Positions 27,719-37,742 of a DNA stretch of 64,000 nt are shown piece by piece. The stretch covers positions 62,001-126,000 of the forward strand of contig NZ_JAVDDV010000001.1 in the NCBI RefSeq assembly GCF_030848565.1, in the 5' to 3' direction. Position 1 is the stretch's first letter. Each line of letters opens with the position of its first letter. The stretch is from Natronolimnohabitans sp. A-GB9 (GTDB taxonomy: Archaea; Halobacteriota; Halobacteria; Halobacteriales; Natrialbaceae). The notes below the pieces were generated by a model. It had not been told where the DNA came from and did no database searches. It saw only the letters and a program-made list of their open reading frames with translations. Both the position numbers and the translations under genes were made by a program.

Positions 27719-27996
27719 CCGCAACCGGCGTTCGTACCGCTGACTTTTTATCCCGTGAGGCCTTTTTATCGTAGTGCCGGTTTACGGCGCTTTTCACGTC
27801 ACGACCGGCATCGCGCGTCGCTCCGGCCCGTCGCACGCGCTCGTTTCCCGGGAACGAGCGTCCCACATCCGCGTCCTCGTCTCCTCTTCCTCGTCCACGT
27901 CCCTTTCGTGACTCCATTTCGAGAGCCGAAACTGGGGTGCTACTCGATCAGTTGCGAAAAAGTAACGTAGTGGGTTCGCGTGTGGTTCAGTCAGGA
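27719..27996 (+). promoter_or_regulatory. Upstream region of pccA
   Basis: 278 bp with two CTTTTTATC-like TATA candidates near 27742 and 27763, both more than 200 nt before the ATG. The leader or another box is unresolved. No gene seen. Confidence 0.3.
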
Positions 27997-29829
<1,833 letters not shown>

Positions 29830-30138
29830 CGCCGAAGCAACACTCGATTTTTCGTCCGTCGTTTCGCCGAGTCATCGCTTCCTTCGACCAGGGTCGGTCA
29901 CGGTCGACCGTAGCGACAGGTTCAGTGTCCCCTCCGCCGGGCTTCGGATTCGAGTCGGTGTTCTTAGCTCGCCGATTGTTAACAACAATACACAATTTAA
30001 TATTCGAAAGTATTAAATTATAGTTTTATTTTAACATCAGTACGGTACTATGATTCGGACTTATCCTTCGACGGTGAGAAACCAACACAGCAAGGTATCG
30101 ATACTGCGACTCTGGCACCGTCCAGCGGTGGTTGATCG
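29830..30138. promoter_or_regulatory. AT-rich upstream region of the exported beta-propeller gene
   Basis: 309 bp without a gene. Bases 29980-30045 are strikingly AT-rich for this genome and contain a near-palindrome TAATATTCGAAAGTATTA near 29999-30016, followed by TTAAATTATAG. Probable promoter and operator region, sharply unlike its surroundings. Confidence 0.4.
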
Positions 30139-31932
30139 ATGAATCGCCGGTCGATCGATCGGCGCGGCGTCCTCCAGTTGACTGCTGCTGGCGCCGCCGG
30201 CGCCGTCGGGCTCTCGAGTGTCACGGCGGCCACCTCCCGTGACGAGGTCGGTCCTGGCGAGAAGTACTGGTCGTTCGAAACCGAGTTCGGGATCACACGC
30301 TCGTCCCCGACCGTCGTCGATGACGTCCTCTACGTTGGAGGCCGGGACGGGATCGTCTATGCGATCGATACCGACGACGGCACCGAGGTGTGGTCGGTCG
30401 AAACGGAAGGGCTGATCGTCTCGTCGCCGGCAGTCGTCACCGGTACGCTCTACGTCGGCAGCAACGACGGGAACGTGTACGCATTGGACACGGCCGACGG
30501 TAGCGAGGAGTGGGTCTTCGAGACCGACGTCGATGCGGAGTTCGAGCACGTCTGGTCGTCGCCAACTGTGGCAGACGGTACCGTCTACGTCGGCGGGAAG
30601 GATTCCAACGTGTACGCGATCGACGCCGACGATGGTACCGAAGAGTGGGTGTTTTCCGACCCCGACGACTGGGTCGTCTCCGCACCGACAGTCGCCGACG
30701 GCACCGTCTATATCGGCAGCGGATCGTTTTTCAACGAGGCGCAAGCGACAGTCTACGCGATCGACGCCGACGACGGCACCGAACAGTGGTCGTTCGAGGC
30801 CGGCGACTACGTCGCCTCGTCCCCGACCGTATACGAGGGAACCGTCTACGTCGGCGACGCCGACTCACGAGTTCCGGACGACGGCGAGGTGACGACCGCC
30901 TCGAGGGAGCCGACGACGACTTTGGCGACGACGAGTGCCATGCGTGATCCTCGCTGGTTGGACACGAACGACGGCACCGATCTTCGAACCGAACCGGGGT
31001 CCCGTTCGACCAGCACGCGGACGGTAGAAACGCTGTCTGTCGAGCAGGCGGGAGAATCAGAGCCAGAACCGGTCGGGAACGTCTACGCGATCGACGCCGA
31101 CGACGGCACTGAACAGTGGTCGTTCGAAACCGACGACGTCGTCCGCTCGTCACCAACCGCAGCCGACGGAAGCGTCTATATTGGCAGCCGAGACTCCCGA
31201 CTGTACTCGCTGGCTGCCGACGACGGTACCGAGCAGTGGTCGTTCGAGGCTGGAAACACGATCGAGTCGTCGCCGACAGTCGCCGACGGTGTCGTCTTCG
31301 CCGGCAGTTACGACGGAAACATCTACGCTATCGATACCACTGACGGGAGCGAGGTATGGACGTTCGAGACCGACGGAAACATTCGTTCGTCGCCGACGGT
31401 CGTCGACGGTACACTCTACATCGGCGCCGACGGCGGTCATGGCGGCGAAGACGTCAACGTCTATGCGGTCAACGCAGGCGTCGATGGCTCGAGCGAGGGG
31501 TCGCGTCTCAATCGCGGGACGCTCGGAAACCACCACGAGTGGGTCGAGCGGGCGATCGAAGGCCCCGAGGCGACGTTTACCGTCGATCCGTCGGAACCAG
31601 AGATCGACACGGAAGCGACGTTCGACGCGGCGGGATCGGGAGGTGATATCGATGACTACGAGTGGACGTCGCCGGACGTCGAATCGCTCCCGAAAACCGG
31701 TGAAACGATAGCCCACACGTTCGAGGAGCCCGGCGAATACGACGTTACACTCACTGTGACTATCGGTTCCGTCTCCGACTCGACGACGAAGACGGTATCC
31801 GTCGTCGATCCGGACAGCGATGACGACGACAGCATGCCAGGCTTCGGGATCGTCGGAACGCTCTCCGGGATCGGCGGCGCGAGCTATCTGTTGAAGCGTC
31901 GTCTCGAGGACGAATCGGCCCGAAGACAGTAA
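30139..31932 (+). CDS. Tat-exported PQQ-like beta-propeller protein with PKD domain and PGF-CTERM-like tail
   Basis: 597 residues. Tat signal MNRRSIDRRGVLQLTAAGAAG, then at least eight repeats of a SSPTVxDGTVYVG-(S/G)xDxNVYAIDADDGTEQWSFE blade unit (residues about 40-460). A PKD-like domain (EIDTEATFDAAGSG to VTLTVTIGSV) comes next, then an acidic DSDDDD stretch and MPGFGIVGTLSGIGGASYLLKRR, which fits an archaeosortase PGF-CTERM signal. It is therefore probably exported and lipid-anchored. Residues about 245-315 are a Thr/Arg-rich insert that breaks the blade series. The propeller need not bind PQQ; no cofactor ligands are recognised. Confidence 0.85.
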   Translation: MNRRSIDRRGVLQLTAAGAAGAVGLSSVTAATSRDEVGPGEKYWSFETEFGITRSSPTVVDDVLYVGGRDGIVYAIDTDDGTEVWSVETEGLIVSSPAVVTGTLYVGSNDGNVYALDTADGSEEWVFETDVDAEFEHVWSSPTVADGTVYVGGKDSNVYAIDADDGTEEWVFSDPDDWVVSAPTVADGTVYIGSGSFFNEAQATVYAIDADDGTEQWSFEAGDYVASSPTVYEGTVYVGDADSRVPDDGEVTTASREPTTTLATTSAMRDPRWLDTNDGTDLRTEPGSRSTSTRTVETLSVEQAGESEPEPVGNVYAIDADDGTEQWSFETDDVVRSSPTAADGSVYIGSRDSRLYSLAADDGTEQWSFEAGNTIESSPTVADGVVFAGSYDGNIYAIDTTDGSEVWTFETDGNIRSSPTVVDGTLYIGADGGHGGEDVNVYAVNAGVDGSSEGSRLNRGTLGNHHEWVERAIEGPEATFTVDPSEPEIDTEATFDAAGSGGDIDDYEWTSPDVESLPKTGETIAHTFEEPGEYDVTLTVTIGSVSDSTTKTVSVVDPDSDDDDSMPGFGIVGTLSGIGGASYLLKRRLEDESARRQ

Positions 31933-31936
31933 CACG

Positions 31937-32039
31937 CTGACAACAGTCAGGAAAATCTGATCGCACTCGAGACGTCGTCGCGGGACCTCAGGCATCGAGA
32001 CGCGATCGGTGCGTGCAGTGTGCTGTCCGGCAGTATCAG
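31937..32039. repeat. Intergenic palindromic element after the beta-propeller gene
   Basis: CTGACAACAGTCAG lies a few bases past the stop, and TGCTGTCCGGCAGTATCAG ends the copy at 32021-32039. The core carries CGAGAC/CGATCGG arms. It lies between converging genes. Confidence 0.58.
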
Positions 32040-32117
32040 GCTGTCAGCTGTTCGTCGGTTCCGGTGTGATCGGGACCTGTAGACGGTTACACCGGGAAAT
32101 CGACACAGTGTTCCGTC

Positions 32118-33137
32118 TCAGTTGACGTCCGTTCCTTCGATCGGATGGCCGCGGTCGATCCACTCCTGGAGTCCCTCTTTTAGCGCGTACACCTCGGTGT
32201 ATCCGTCTTCGATGAGCGAAGCAGCTCGATGACCCGCGAGCGTATGCGGACACGGACAGTACGTGACGATCCGGGCATCCGTCGGAACGTCGTCGAGTGG
32301 ATCGTCCGTCTCTCGTCCGTCGGGTGCCGGGCTCACGACGGCCCCGCGAATGTGAACTCGTTCGTAGGCCGTCTCCGAGCGGGCGTCGACCACGATCAGT
32401 TCGTCGTCGTCCTCGTACCACTCGAACACGTCGTCCGTGGGTGCGAGGGGAACGGCTGTTCCGTTGACGTCGTACGTTTCGTATCCGTCCTCGCCGGTTC
32501 CGTCCGAATCGGTTTCGTCGGCCTCGTCCGGCTGATCGAATTCGAGTTCCGAATCGTCCGTCAGGACGAGTTCGATCTGACCGTCGTCAGGTTCGACGAC
32601 GACGTACCGATCGAGCAGGTCACAGGTATCGTCGTCGACGGCTTCGCGCTCGAGTTCGGTGCCGACGACGGCGTAGGCCGTCCCGTTGGCAGTATAAAAG
32701 ACGAACGGACCGGAGCGGTGATGGGCGGCCGCATCGAAGACGACCTGTCCGTGGTCCCCCTGATAGCTGACGTCCCAGATCGTGTGAGTCTCGTCGATCG
32801 TCGGTGCGTCGGCAGTCGAGTCGCCTGCCTCGAGGGATTCTCGCTCGTCGAACTTCGCGTGGCTACACGCGTGAATGTGGTCGACAGCGCCTTCCGCGAG
32901 TAACTCGAGTGGTTCGTCCGCCGGCTCGGGATCCGAATCGTCCGCCGACTCCTCCTCCGTCTTCTCGTCTTCGTCTCCGGCATCCGACTCCGAATCCGCT
33001 GGGTCGGAACTCTCGGGATCGGCATCGTCGGTCGATGCTGATCCATCACTTTCGGTTTCGTCGGAACAACCAGCCAGTATCCCTACCGATAACACACCGA
33101 CACCAGACTTGAGCACGGCTCGTCGTGATCGATTCAT
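32118..33137 (-). CDS. Tat lipoprotein with C-terminal rhodanese-like domain
   Basis: 339 residues. MNRSRRAVLKSG with lipobox ILAGC gives a Tat-exported lipoprotein anchored at Cys24. An Asp/Glu/Ser-rich linker (about 25-75) follows, then a domain with HIHACSHAKFDE (about 90-190). The C-terminal rhodanese-like domain has VVDARSETAYERVHIRGAV, the loop VTYCPCPHTLAGHRA (catalytic Cys candidate) and EVYALKEGLQEWIDRGHPIEG. It would handle sulfane sulfur outside the membrane. The MoaD-like gene just upstream on the same strand is also sulfur-related. Substrate unknown. Confidence 0.8.
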   Translation of the reverse strand: MNRSRRAVLKSGVGVLSVGILAGCSDETESDGSASTDDADPESSDPADSESDAGDEDEKTEEESADDSDPEPADEPLELLAEGAVDHIHACSHAKFDERESLEAGDSTADAPTIDETHTIWDVSYQGDHGQVVFDAAAHHRSGPFVFYTANGTAYAVVGTELEREAVDDDTCDLLDRYVVVEPDDGQIELVLTDDSELEFDQPDEADETDSDGTGEDGYETYDVNGTAVPLAPTDDVFEWYEDDDELIVVDARSETAYERVHIRGAVVSPAPDGRETDDPLDDVPTDARIVTYCPCPHTLAGHRAASLIEDGYTEVYALKEGLQEWIDRGHPIEGTDVN

Positions 33138-33186
33138 ACTAACACCTTCAACTATTTACTTATAATTGTTATTATACTAGACAATA

Positions 33187-33507
33187 TTAATAATGCCGGG
33201 ATACGTTTCCCAGCGTCGGCGATACGTGGCTACGCAGATCAACCCCTGGTCTGTTCGCCTTCGGGTTCTTCCGCCAGGTCCCCGGCAGGTCGTCGGGAAC
33301 CGGGGCCCAGCCGTGTGCCGTCGCGTCGGCCTCCGTCTCCGCGATCAGCATCTCTTCGACGTCGTATGCGTCGAAAAACGACTCGAGGAACTCTCGTAGG
33401 CGCGTTCCAGTGAAGGTGAACGTGAGTTCGTGCTGGCCGACAGCTTCGCGGACGTGGCCGGTACAACGGACAGTGACGGTCGTCTCTGGTTGCGTCCGGT
33501 CGCTCAT
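33187..33507 (-). pseudogene. MoaD/ThiS-type beta-grasp protein, C-terminus apparently missing
   Basis: 106 codons from ATG 33507 (MSDRTQPETTVTV). The N-terminal half looks like a MoaD/ThiS ubiquitin-like protein: a beta strand, CTGHVREAVGQHELTFTF, then TRLREFLESFFDAYDVEEMLIAE. Such sulfur carriers end in a second beta hairpin and a Gly-Gly or similar reactive terminus. Here the frame runs into RKNPKANRPGVDLRS and stops with no such end. A different frame reads NPEGEQTRG before stopping, hinting at a frameshift. Neighbouring the rhodanese lipoprotein gene by 49 bp. It could instead be an intact divergent small protein. Confidence 0.55.
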
Positions 33508-33739
33508 CGGGACTGGCTCTCGGCTGGCATGTTTGGTGCTAGATCCTCCAGCCACGAACGTTCCCAGGCGAATATGTTCGGCTAATGGAGTACTTGATCC
33601 GATGATCGAAGATCGTCCGTCCGAGGTCGGATTGAACGCTGCCCGCTCGCGCTCGAGTCACCTACGGCAGACCGCTCCAGTGGACGAGTCGGTCGACGCC
33701 ACTACACGAGTAGCCTACAGAACCGTTTTCGGCCGTTCT

Positions 33740-33829
33740 TACTGGTGGACAGCACGATACGACGATCGGTCGCGCGGCTGGGCTATCGCCGCGGGGACAG
33801 CCGTGGCGTCGCGACCGATAAGTCACTGA
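33740..33829. repeat. Intergenic palindromic element, CGATCGGTCGC subfamily
   Basis: TACTGGTGGACAGCACG, CGACGATCGGTCGCG, then GTCGCGACCGATAAGTCACTG. Nearly the same arrangement occurs at 46547-46652. It runs directly into the GCCGATCGCC-type copy that begins at 33828. Confidence 0.66.
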
Positions 33830-33930
33830 TACGGACTCCTGTACCGAGTTCCCGCCGATCGCCAGGGTGGGGTCAGCGATCGGCGGTTAGTGACGACAGG
33901 AGACCGTCTGACTGCTGTTCGACAGTATCA
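33828..33930. repeat. Intergenic palindromic element, GCCGATCGCC subfamily, full copy
   Basis: TGATACGGACTCCTGTACC, CCCGCCGATCGCCAGGGTGG, GCGATCGGCGG, GTGACGACAGGAGACCGTCT, ACTGCTGTTCGACAGTATCA. Both ends read TGATAC on their own strand. Best reference copy in the window. The 33508-34121 gap around it holds no gene. Confidence 0.72.
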
Positions 33931-33954
33931 CAATCAGGGCCTGTACTGTGAATA

Positions 33955-34121
33955 CTATCGCTTGAATTGTTCAATATGTACTGAAATACATAACATTATT
34001 TCTCTATAAGACAGGAATATATACTCCAGTGTATATGTTTGCACGTTAGAGTATAGATGAGTACAGCAAGCGTTCGTTGAGGACAGAGGATTTATGAGCA
34101 ACGACTGAAACCGTCCGAGCA
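33955..34121 (+). promoter_or_regulatory. AT-rich region before the HalOD1 gene
   Basis: Unusually AT-rich for the genome. It contains the inverted repeat TTGAATTGTTCAA and the hairpin ATATACTCCAGTGTATAT near 34018-34035, with candidate TATA boxes. No gene. Likely promoter and operator DNA. Confidence 0.4.
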
Positions 34122-34412
34122 ATGCTACTCTCAGTCGACCGCTCGGATGCCACCACGACCGACTCGGTCTGCTACGAAGTGATCGCCGCCATCGCCGAAC
34201 GAGAAGGCGTCGATCCGACAGAGATCGAGCCACCGGAGTACGACGCACTGTACGACGTTATCAACCCGGAGGCTCTCGAGGCGCTGTTTGCGCCCCGAGA
34301 GGACGGGACGAGCCGTGGCACCGGTCGGGTCGAGTTCGAGTTTTCCGGCTATCACGTCGTCGTCACGAGCGACGGCGACGTCGACGTTCGCGAGGAAACG
34401 CGGACCCGGTGA
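34122..34412 (+). CDS. HalOD1 output-domain protein
   Basis: 96 residues consisting of one HalOD1 domain: SVCYEVIAAIAEREGVDPTEIEPPEYDALYDVINPEALEALF, then a beta part GRVEFEFSGYHVVVTSDGDVDV. HalOD1 is a haloarchaea-specific domain believed to act as an output in signalling because it is often fused to receiver domains. Here it is free-standing. Mode of action and target are unknown. It converges with the YprB-like nuclease gene, their stops 12 bp apart. The AT-rich upstream DNA suggests regulation. Confidence 0.87.
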   Translation: MLLSVDRSDATTTDSVCYEVIAAIAEREGVDPTEIEPPEYDALYDVINPEALEALFAPREDGTSRGTGRVEFEFSGYHVVVTSDGDVDVREETRTR

Positions 34413-34424
34413 CCGAAACGATCG

Positions 34425-35183
34425 CTACTCGCCTTCGCAAGCCGCCTCGAAGACGGTCTCGTGGAGTCGATCCGCGACGATCTCCATCAGCGGCTCCATG
34501 TTGCGCGTGTCCGCTCGGTTGTACTCGACGAGTGTCTCGAGTGCACCGTCGTCGCCGTTCTCGTACTCGTGCCAGAGGCGGACGGCATCGCGGCCGCTGA
34601 GATCGGGCATATCCCGATCGATCCCGAGTTCGCGCTCGATCGCTTTCAGCCCCCCGTCGAGACCGAGCTGTTTGCAGGGGTACATGAGATCGACGTGTGG
34701 CGTCGTCACCTCGAGATCGTAACAGGTCTCGAGGAACGGAACGTCGAAACGCTGTCCGTTGAACGTGACCAGCAGCGACGAATCCGCGAGTTCGCGTTCG
34801 AGCCGTCGAGCCGTCAGATCGCGTCCCTTGACGAACGTCTTCGTCTCGCCGCCGCGGTGGACGCTGACGGTCGTGACGTCGTTCGTGCTCGCGTCGAGAC
34901 CGGTGGTCTCGATGTCCAGAAAGCACGTCTCCTCGCTGACGTTCTCGTAACACCGCCAGCGACTCGAGGCCGGCAGCGCCTCGGTGAAGACGGAGACGTC
35001 GCCGCGCTCGAGGTGGGTCCACCCCTCCTCGATGAACGACTCGATACGGTCGGCGACGGTGTCACCGACGACGCTGGTGGTCCTATTGAACTCCTCCCAG
35101 TGGGTGATCCCCTGGCGCCAGAGTCGGCGTTCGGTGGTTTCCCCGACGCCGCGAACGGGAATGAAGCTATTCTCGATTCGCAC
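34425..35183 (-). CDS. Ribonuclease H-like exonuclease (YprB/DEDD type)
   Basis: 252 residues. An HhH-like N-terminal segment (IPVRGVGETTERRLWRQGITHWEEF) precedes a DEDD nuclease core: FLDIETTGLDAS (Exo I), LVTFNGQRFDVPFL (Exo II), HVDLMYPCKQLG, and VEYNRADTRNMEPL (Exo III). It is a paralog of the nuclease core of the MrfB-like protein at 61705-63258 but lacks its long N-terminal region. Probably a single-strand DNA or RNA exonuclease. No helicase partner is adjacent. Confidence 0.88.
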   Translation of the reverse strand: MRIENSFIPVRGVGETTERRLWRQGITHWEEFNRTTSVVGDTVADRIESFIEEGWTHLERGDVSVFTEALPASSRWRCYENVSEETCFLDIETTGLDASTNDVTTVSVHRGGETKTFVKGRDLTARRLERELADSSLLVTFNGQRFDVPFLETCYDLEVTTPHVDLMYPCKQLGLDGGLKAIERELGIDRDMPDLSGRDAVRLWHEYENGDDGALETLVEYNRADTRNMEPLMEIVADRLHETVFEAACEGE

Positions 35184-35311
35184 ACCAGTGTCGGGGAGTC
35201 GCGTAAACTAAAAGCGATTGGATCGGTTCGGTACAGCGATCTTCGGTGTGGCCGACGGGAACCGACCCGAGCGAACGGCCGACTTTTCATCCCGGCGGTC
35301 GTACCCACGGT

Positions 35312-36097
35312 ATGGCCGACCACGACGACGAACTCGTCGAGACGGTTCGCGAACTCACGCGGACGGTCGACGACCTGCGTGCGGAACTCGAGTCGACCCA
35401 GCGCCAGTCCCGGCGTCCGTTTCGGCCGCCGGGTCCGCGACCGCCGACACCGCGGGAGCTCCTGCGGTTTACAGACGAAATCGCGATCCCAGCCACGATC
35501 GCAGTACTGGAGACCAGCGTCCGCGCACTCGAGGGGTTCCAGCGTGCGCTGCGGCTCGCCCGGACCGAGCGGGAGGTCCGCGATCGAACGAACGAGGCCG
35601 CGAGTGCGACGAGCGATCGGGCGACCGAGCTTCGGCGGACGACGCTCTCTCGACTCGATACCGTCCTGTCACAGCTGCAGCAGGCGGCGTCTGACGGATC
35701 GCTGCCCGCCGACGATCGGGCTCGCGAGTTGCTCTCCGAAGCGCGAGAACTGCGTGACGACGTCGACAGCCGTCTGCAGACGTCCGGTGACGCCGGTACC
35801 GACCGCGACCTCGAGCCGAGAGACGACACGGCGTCCTCGAGCGAGACGATTCGGATCGATATCGAGGACGGGCCCGTCGACGAAGTCAGCGGCGGAACCG
35901 CCCGCAAAGACGGGGAACCCGATGCCGACGATGCCGCCGAGTCCCACGTCGACGTCGACGCCGAACTCGAGACGCTGAAAGATCGGTACGGGGACGAGGC
36001 CGCAACTGACGATGACGAGAACGACGGGTCGAACGATTCCGACGGGAGCGACGGTGCCGACGCTGACACCGGCTCCGACGGGGAAAACGAGTCCTAG
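35312..36097 (+). CDS. Haloarchaeal hypothetical protein with acidic C-terminal tail
   Basis: 261 residues from ATG 35312 (MADHDDELVETVRELTRTVDDLRAEL). A coiled-coil-like head is followed by RRPFRPPGPRPPTPRELLRFTDE, a conserved helical segment (IPATIAVLETSVRALEGFQRALRLAR) and another coiled coil. The last 100 residues are an Asp/Glu/Ser-rich disordered tail. I do not recognise a function. The upstream in-frame start at 35246 is disfavoured for lack of conservation-like sequence. Its TAG stop lies within a CTAG shared with the converging gene. Confidence 0.78.
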   Translation: MADHDDELVETVRELTRTVDDLRAELESTQRQSRRPFRPPGPRPPTPRELLRFTDEIAIPATIAVLETSVRALEGFQRALRLARTEREVRDRTNEAASATSDRATELRRTTLSRLDTVLSQLQQAASDGSLPADDRARELLSEARELRDDVDSRLQTSGDAGTDRDLEPRDDTASSSETIRIDIEDGPVDEVSGGTARKDGEPDADDAAESHVDVDAELETLKDRYGDEAATDDDENDGSNDSDGSDGADADTGSDGENES

Positions 36098-36453
36098 ACC
36101 GGCTCGAACCGATAGCCGTCCCAGTCCTGGCTTTCGGGTTCGCGGATACCGGCGCCGGGTTCGCGCAGTTCGTCGACGTAGACGGGTTCGACCTCGTCAC
36201 CGGTTTCGATCTCGTCGGTCGTCGCCTGCCCGATCGCACGGACCGTCTCGCCTTCGATTTCGAACTCGACGATCGCGAGCGTGTTCGGTTCGCGGACACC
36301 GGGCGGGGTGGCCATCGAGGTCGTCCAGGTGACGACTTCGCCGGTGTACTCGCTTAAATCGATTGTTTCGACCGGCTCCGCGCCGCCGGGGCCACGCGGA
36401 TGGCCGGGGTAGCTTATCGAACCGTCTTCGTACTTGTACGCTTCCATGGTCAT
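36094..36453 (-). CDS. DUF35 OB-fold acyl-CoA-associated protein (thiolase partner)
   Basis: 119 residues, MTMEAYKYEDGSISYPGHPRGPGGAEP then a beta-rich OB fold (DLSEYTGEVVTWTTS, NTLAIVEFEIEGETVRAIGQ). DUF35 proteins pair with thiolases, and in archaea they bridge thiolase and HMG-CoA synthase. This copy lacks the CxxC zinc-rubredoxin head many have. Its start overlaps the thiolase stop by ATGA, strong evidence for a complex. The alternative start is the ATG at 36447. Its stop shares CTAG with the gene on the other strand. Confidence 0.85.
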   Translation of the reverse strand: MTMEAYKYEDGSISYPGHPRGPGGAEPVETIDLSEYTGEVVTWTTSMATPPGVREPNTLAIVEFEIEGETVRAIGQATTDEIETGDEVEPVYVDELREPGAGIREPESQDWDGYRFEPV

Positions 36454-37610
36454 CGTGCTGCCTCCATGATCGTGGTGATAACGCAGTTACCAAAGCCGCC
36501 GACGTTACAGGCCAGGCCGACGTCGGCCTCAACCTGTCGCGGGCCGGCTTCGCCCATTAGTTGTTCGTAGATCTCGACACCCTGTGCAACGCCACTCGCC
36601 CCAAGCGGGTGGCCCTTCGATTTGAGGCCGCCGGAGGTGTTGATCGGCAACTCGCCGGTGTCACGCTCGGTGTACCCCTCCTCGACTAACTGCCAGGCCT
36701 CGCCCTGTTCGGCAAAGCCCAGCCCCTCCATCTGGAGGAACTCGAGGATGGTGAACATGTCGTGGAGTTCAGCGACGTCGATATCGTCGGGCCCGTAGCC
36801 GCTCATCTCGTAGGCTCCCGTACCGCTCTCGACGACGCCGCCCATGATCGTTGGGTCGTCGCGTTCGTGAACGACGTGGGTGTCGGTCGCGCCGTCGATT
36901 CCCGAGATGACGACGTAGTCGTCGGTGTACTCCTGGGCGACCTCCTCGGGACAGAGCATCAACGCCGCCGACCCGTCCGTGATCGGACAGAAGTCGTACA
37001 GCCGAAGCGGATCGGCGACGATCGGCGACTCGAGGGCAGTCTCCATGTCGATCTCCTTCTGGAACTGGGCCTTCGGGTTATCGACGCCGTTCTTGTGATT
37101 TTTGACCGCGACCTTCGCGAGGCTTTCCCGGGGCGCATCGAACCGTTCCAGGTAGTGACGTGCGGTCAGGCCCGCGAAAGAGGGAAGCGTGACGCCGGTC
37201 TTGTACTCGGCGGGGTGGGTCAGCGACGCGATGACGTCAGTTGCCTCGCCGGTCGTCCGATGTGTCATCTTCTCGCCGCCGACGAGCAACGTCATGTCGC
37301 TGGCGCCGCTTGCCACCGACTGCCAGGCGGCATAAATGCCAGCGCCACCGCTGGAACTCGTCTGGTCGACCCGCTGGGTGTAGGCCGGCATCGCGTCGAG
37401 ATCGTGAGCCAACGCGTTCGGGACTCCCGTCTGTCCTTCGAACTCGCCGCTTGCCATATTCGAGACGTACAGGTGTTCGACCTCCGCCGCGTCGACACCT
37501 GCGTCCGTGAGACATTCGAGTCCGGCCTCTGCGAGGAGATCGAGGATCCACTCGCCCTCGCGTTGTCCGAACTGGGTCATCGACGCACCGATAATCGCAA
37601 CACGTTCCAT
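36450..37610 (-). CDS. Thiolase-family protein, N-terminal catalytic Cys replaced by Ser
   Basis: 386 residues with the SCP2/archaeal thiolase fold: VAIIGASMTQFG, LYVSNMASGE, DFCPITDGSAAL, and the late INTSGGLKSKGHPLGASG (His loop) and GGFGNCVITTI (second Cys). At the position of the nucleophilic Cys it reads VDQTSSSGGAG, with Ser85 where most thiolases have Cys. It is coupled to a DUF35 gene. It may bind acyl-CoA for condensation or degradation. A TATA-like box at 37634-37643 supports ATG 37610. Confidence 0.88.
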   Translation of the reverse strand: MERVAIIGASMTQFGQREGEWILDLLAEAGLECLTDAGVDAAEVEHLYVSNMASGEFEGQTGVPNALAHDLDAMPAYTQRVDQTSSSGGAGIYAAWQSVASGASDMTLLVGGEKMTHRTTGEATDVIASLTHPAEYKTGVTLPSFAGLTARHYLERFDAPRESLAKVAVKNHKNGVDNPKAQFQKEIDMETALESPIVADPLRLYDFCPITDGSAALMLCPEEVAQEYTDDYVVISGIDGATDTHVVHERDDPTIMGGVVESGTGAYEMSGYGPDDIDVAELHDMFTILEFLQMEGLGFAEQGEAWQLVEEGYTERDTGELPINTSGGLKSKGHPLGASGVAQGVEIYEQLMGEAGPRQVEADVGLACNVGGFGNCVITTIMEAAR

Positions 37611-37633
37611 ATCTTACTGGACTTCAAACAACG

Positions 37634-37643
37634 GTTTATAATA
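37634..37643 (-). promoter_or_regulatory. TATA-like box for the thiolase-DUF35 pair
   Basis: Minus-strand ATTATAAACC about 27 nt before the ATG at 37610, in an AT-rich gap of 132 bp. Indicates a leaderless thiolase transcript. Confidence 0.5.
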
Positions 37644-37742
37644 TTGGGTCGGACGACGATTGCGAATAATTATGTATGTTGATGATAAATGGCATGGGGG
37701 AGAGTATCGAGGACCACGTCACAACCGACGATCCGTCGTCCG

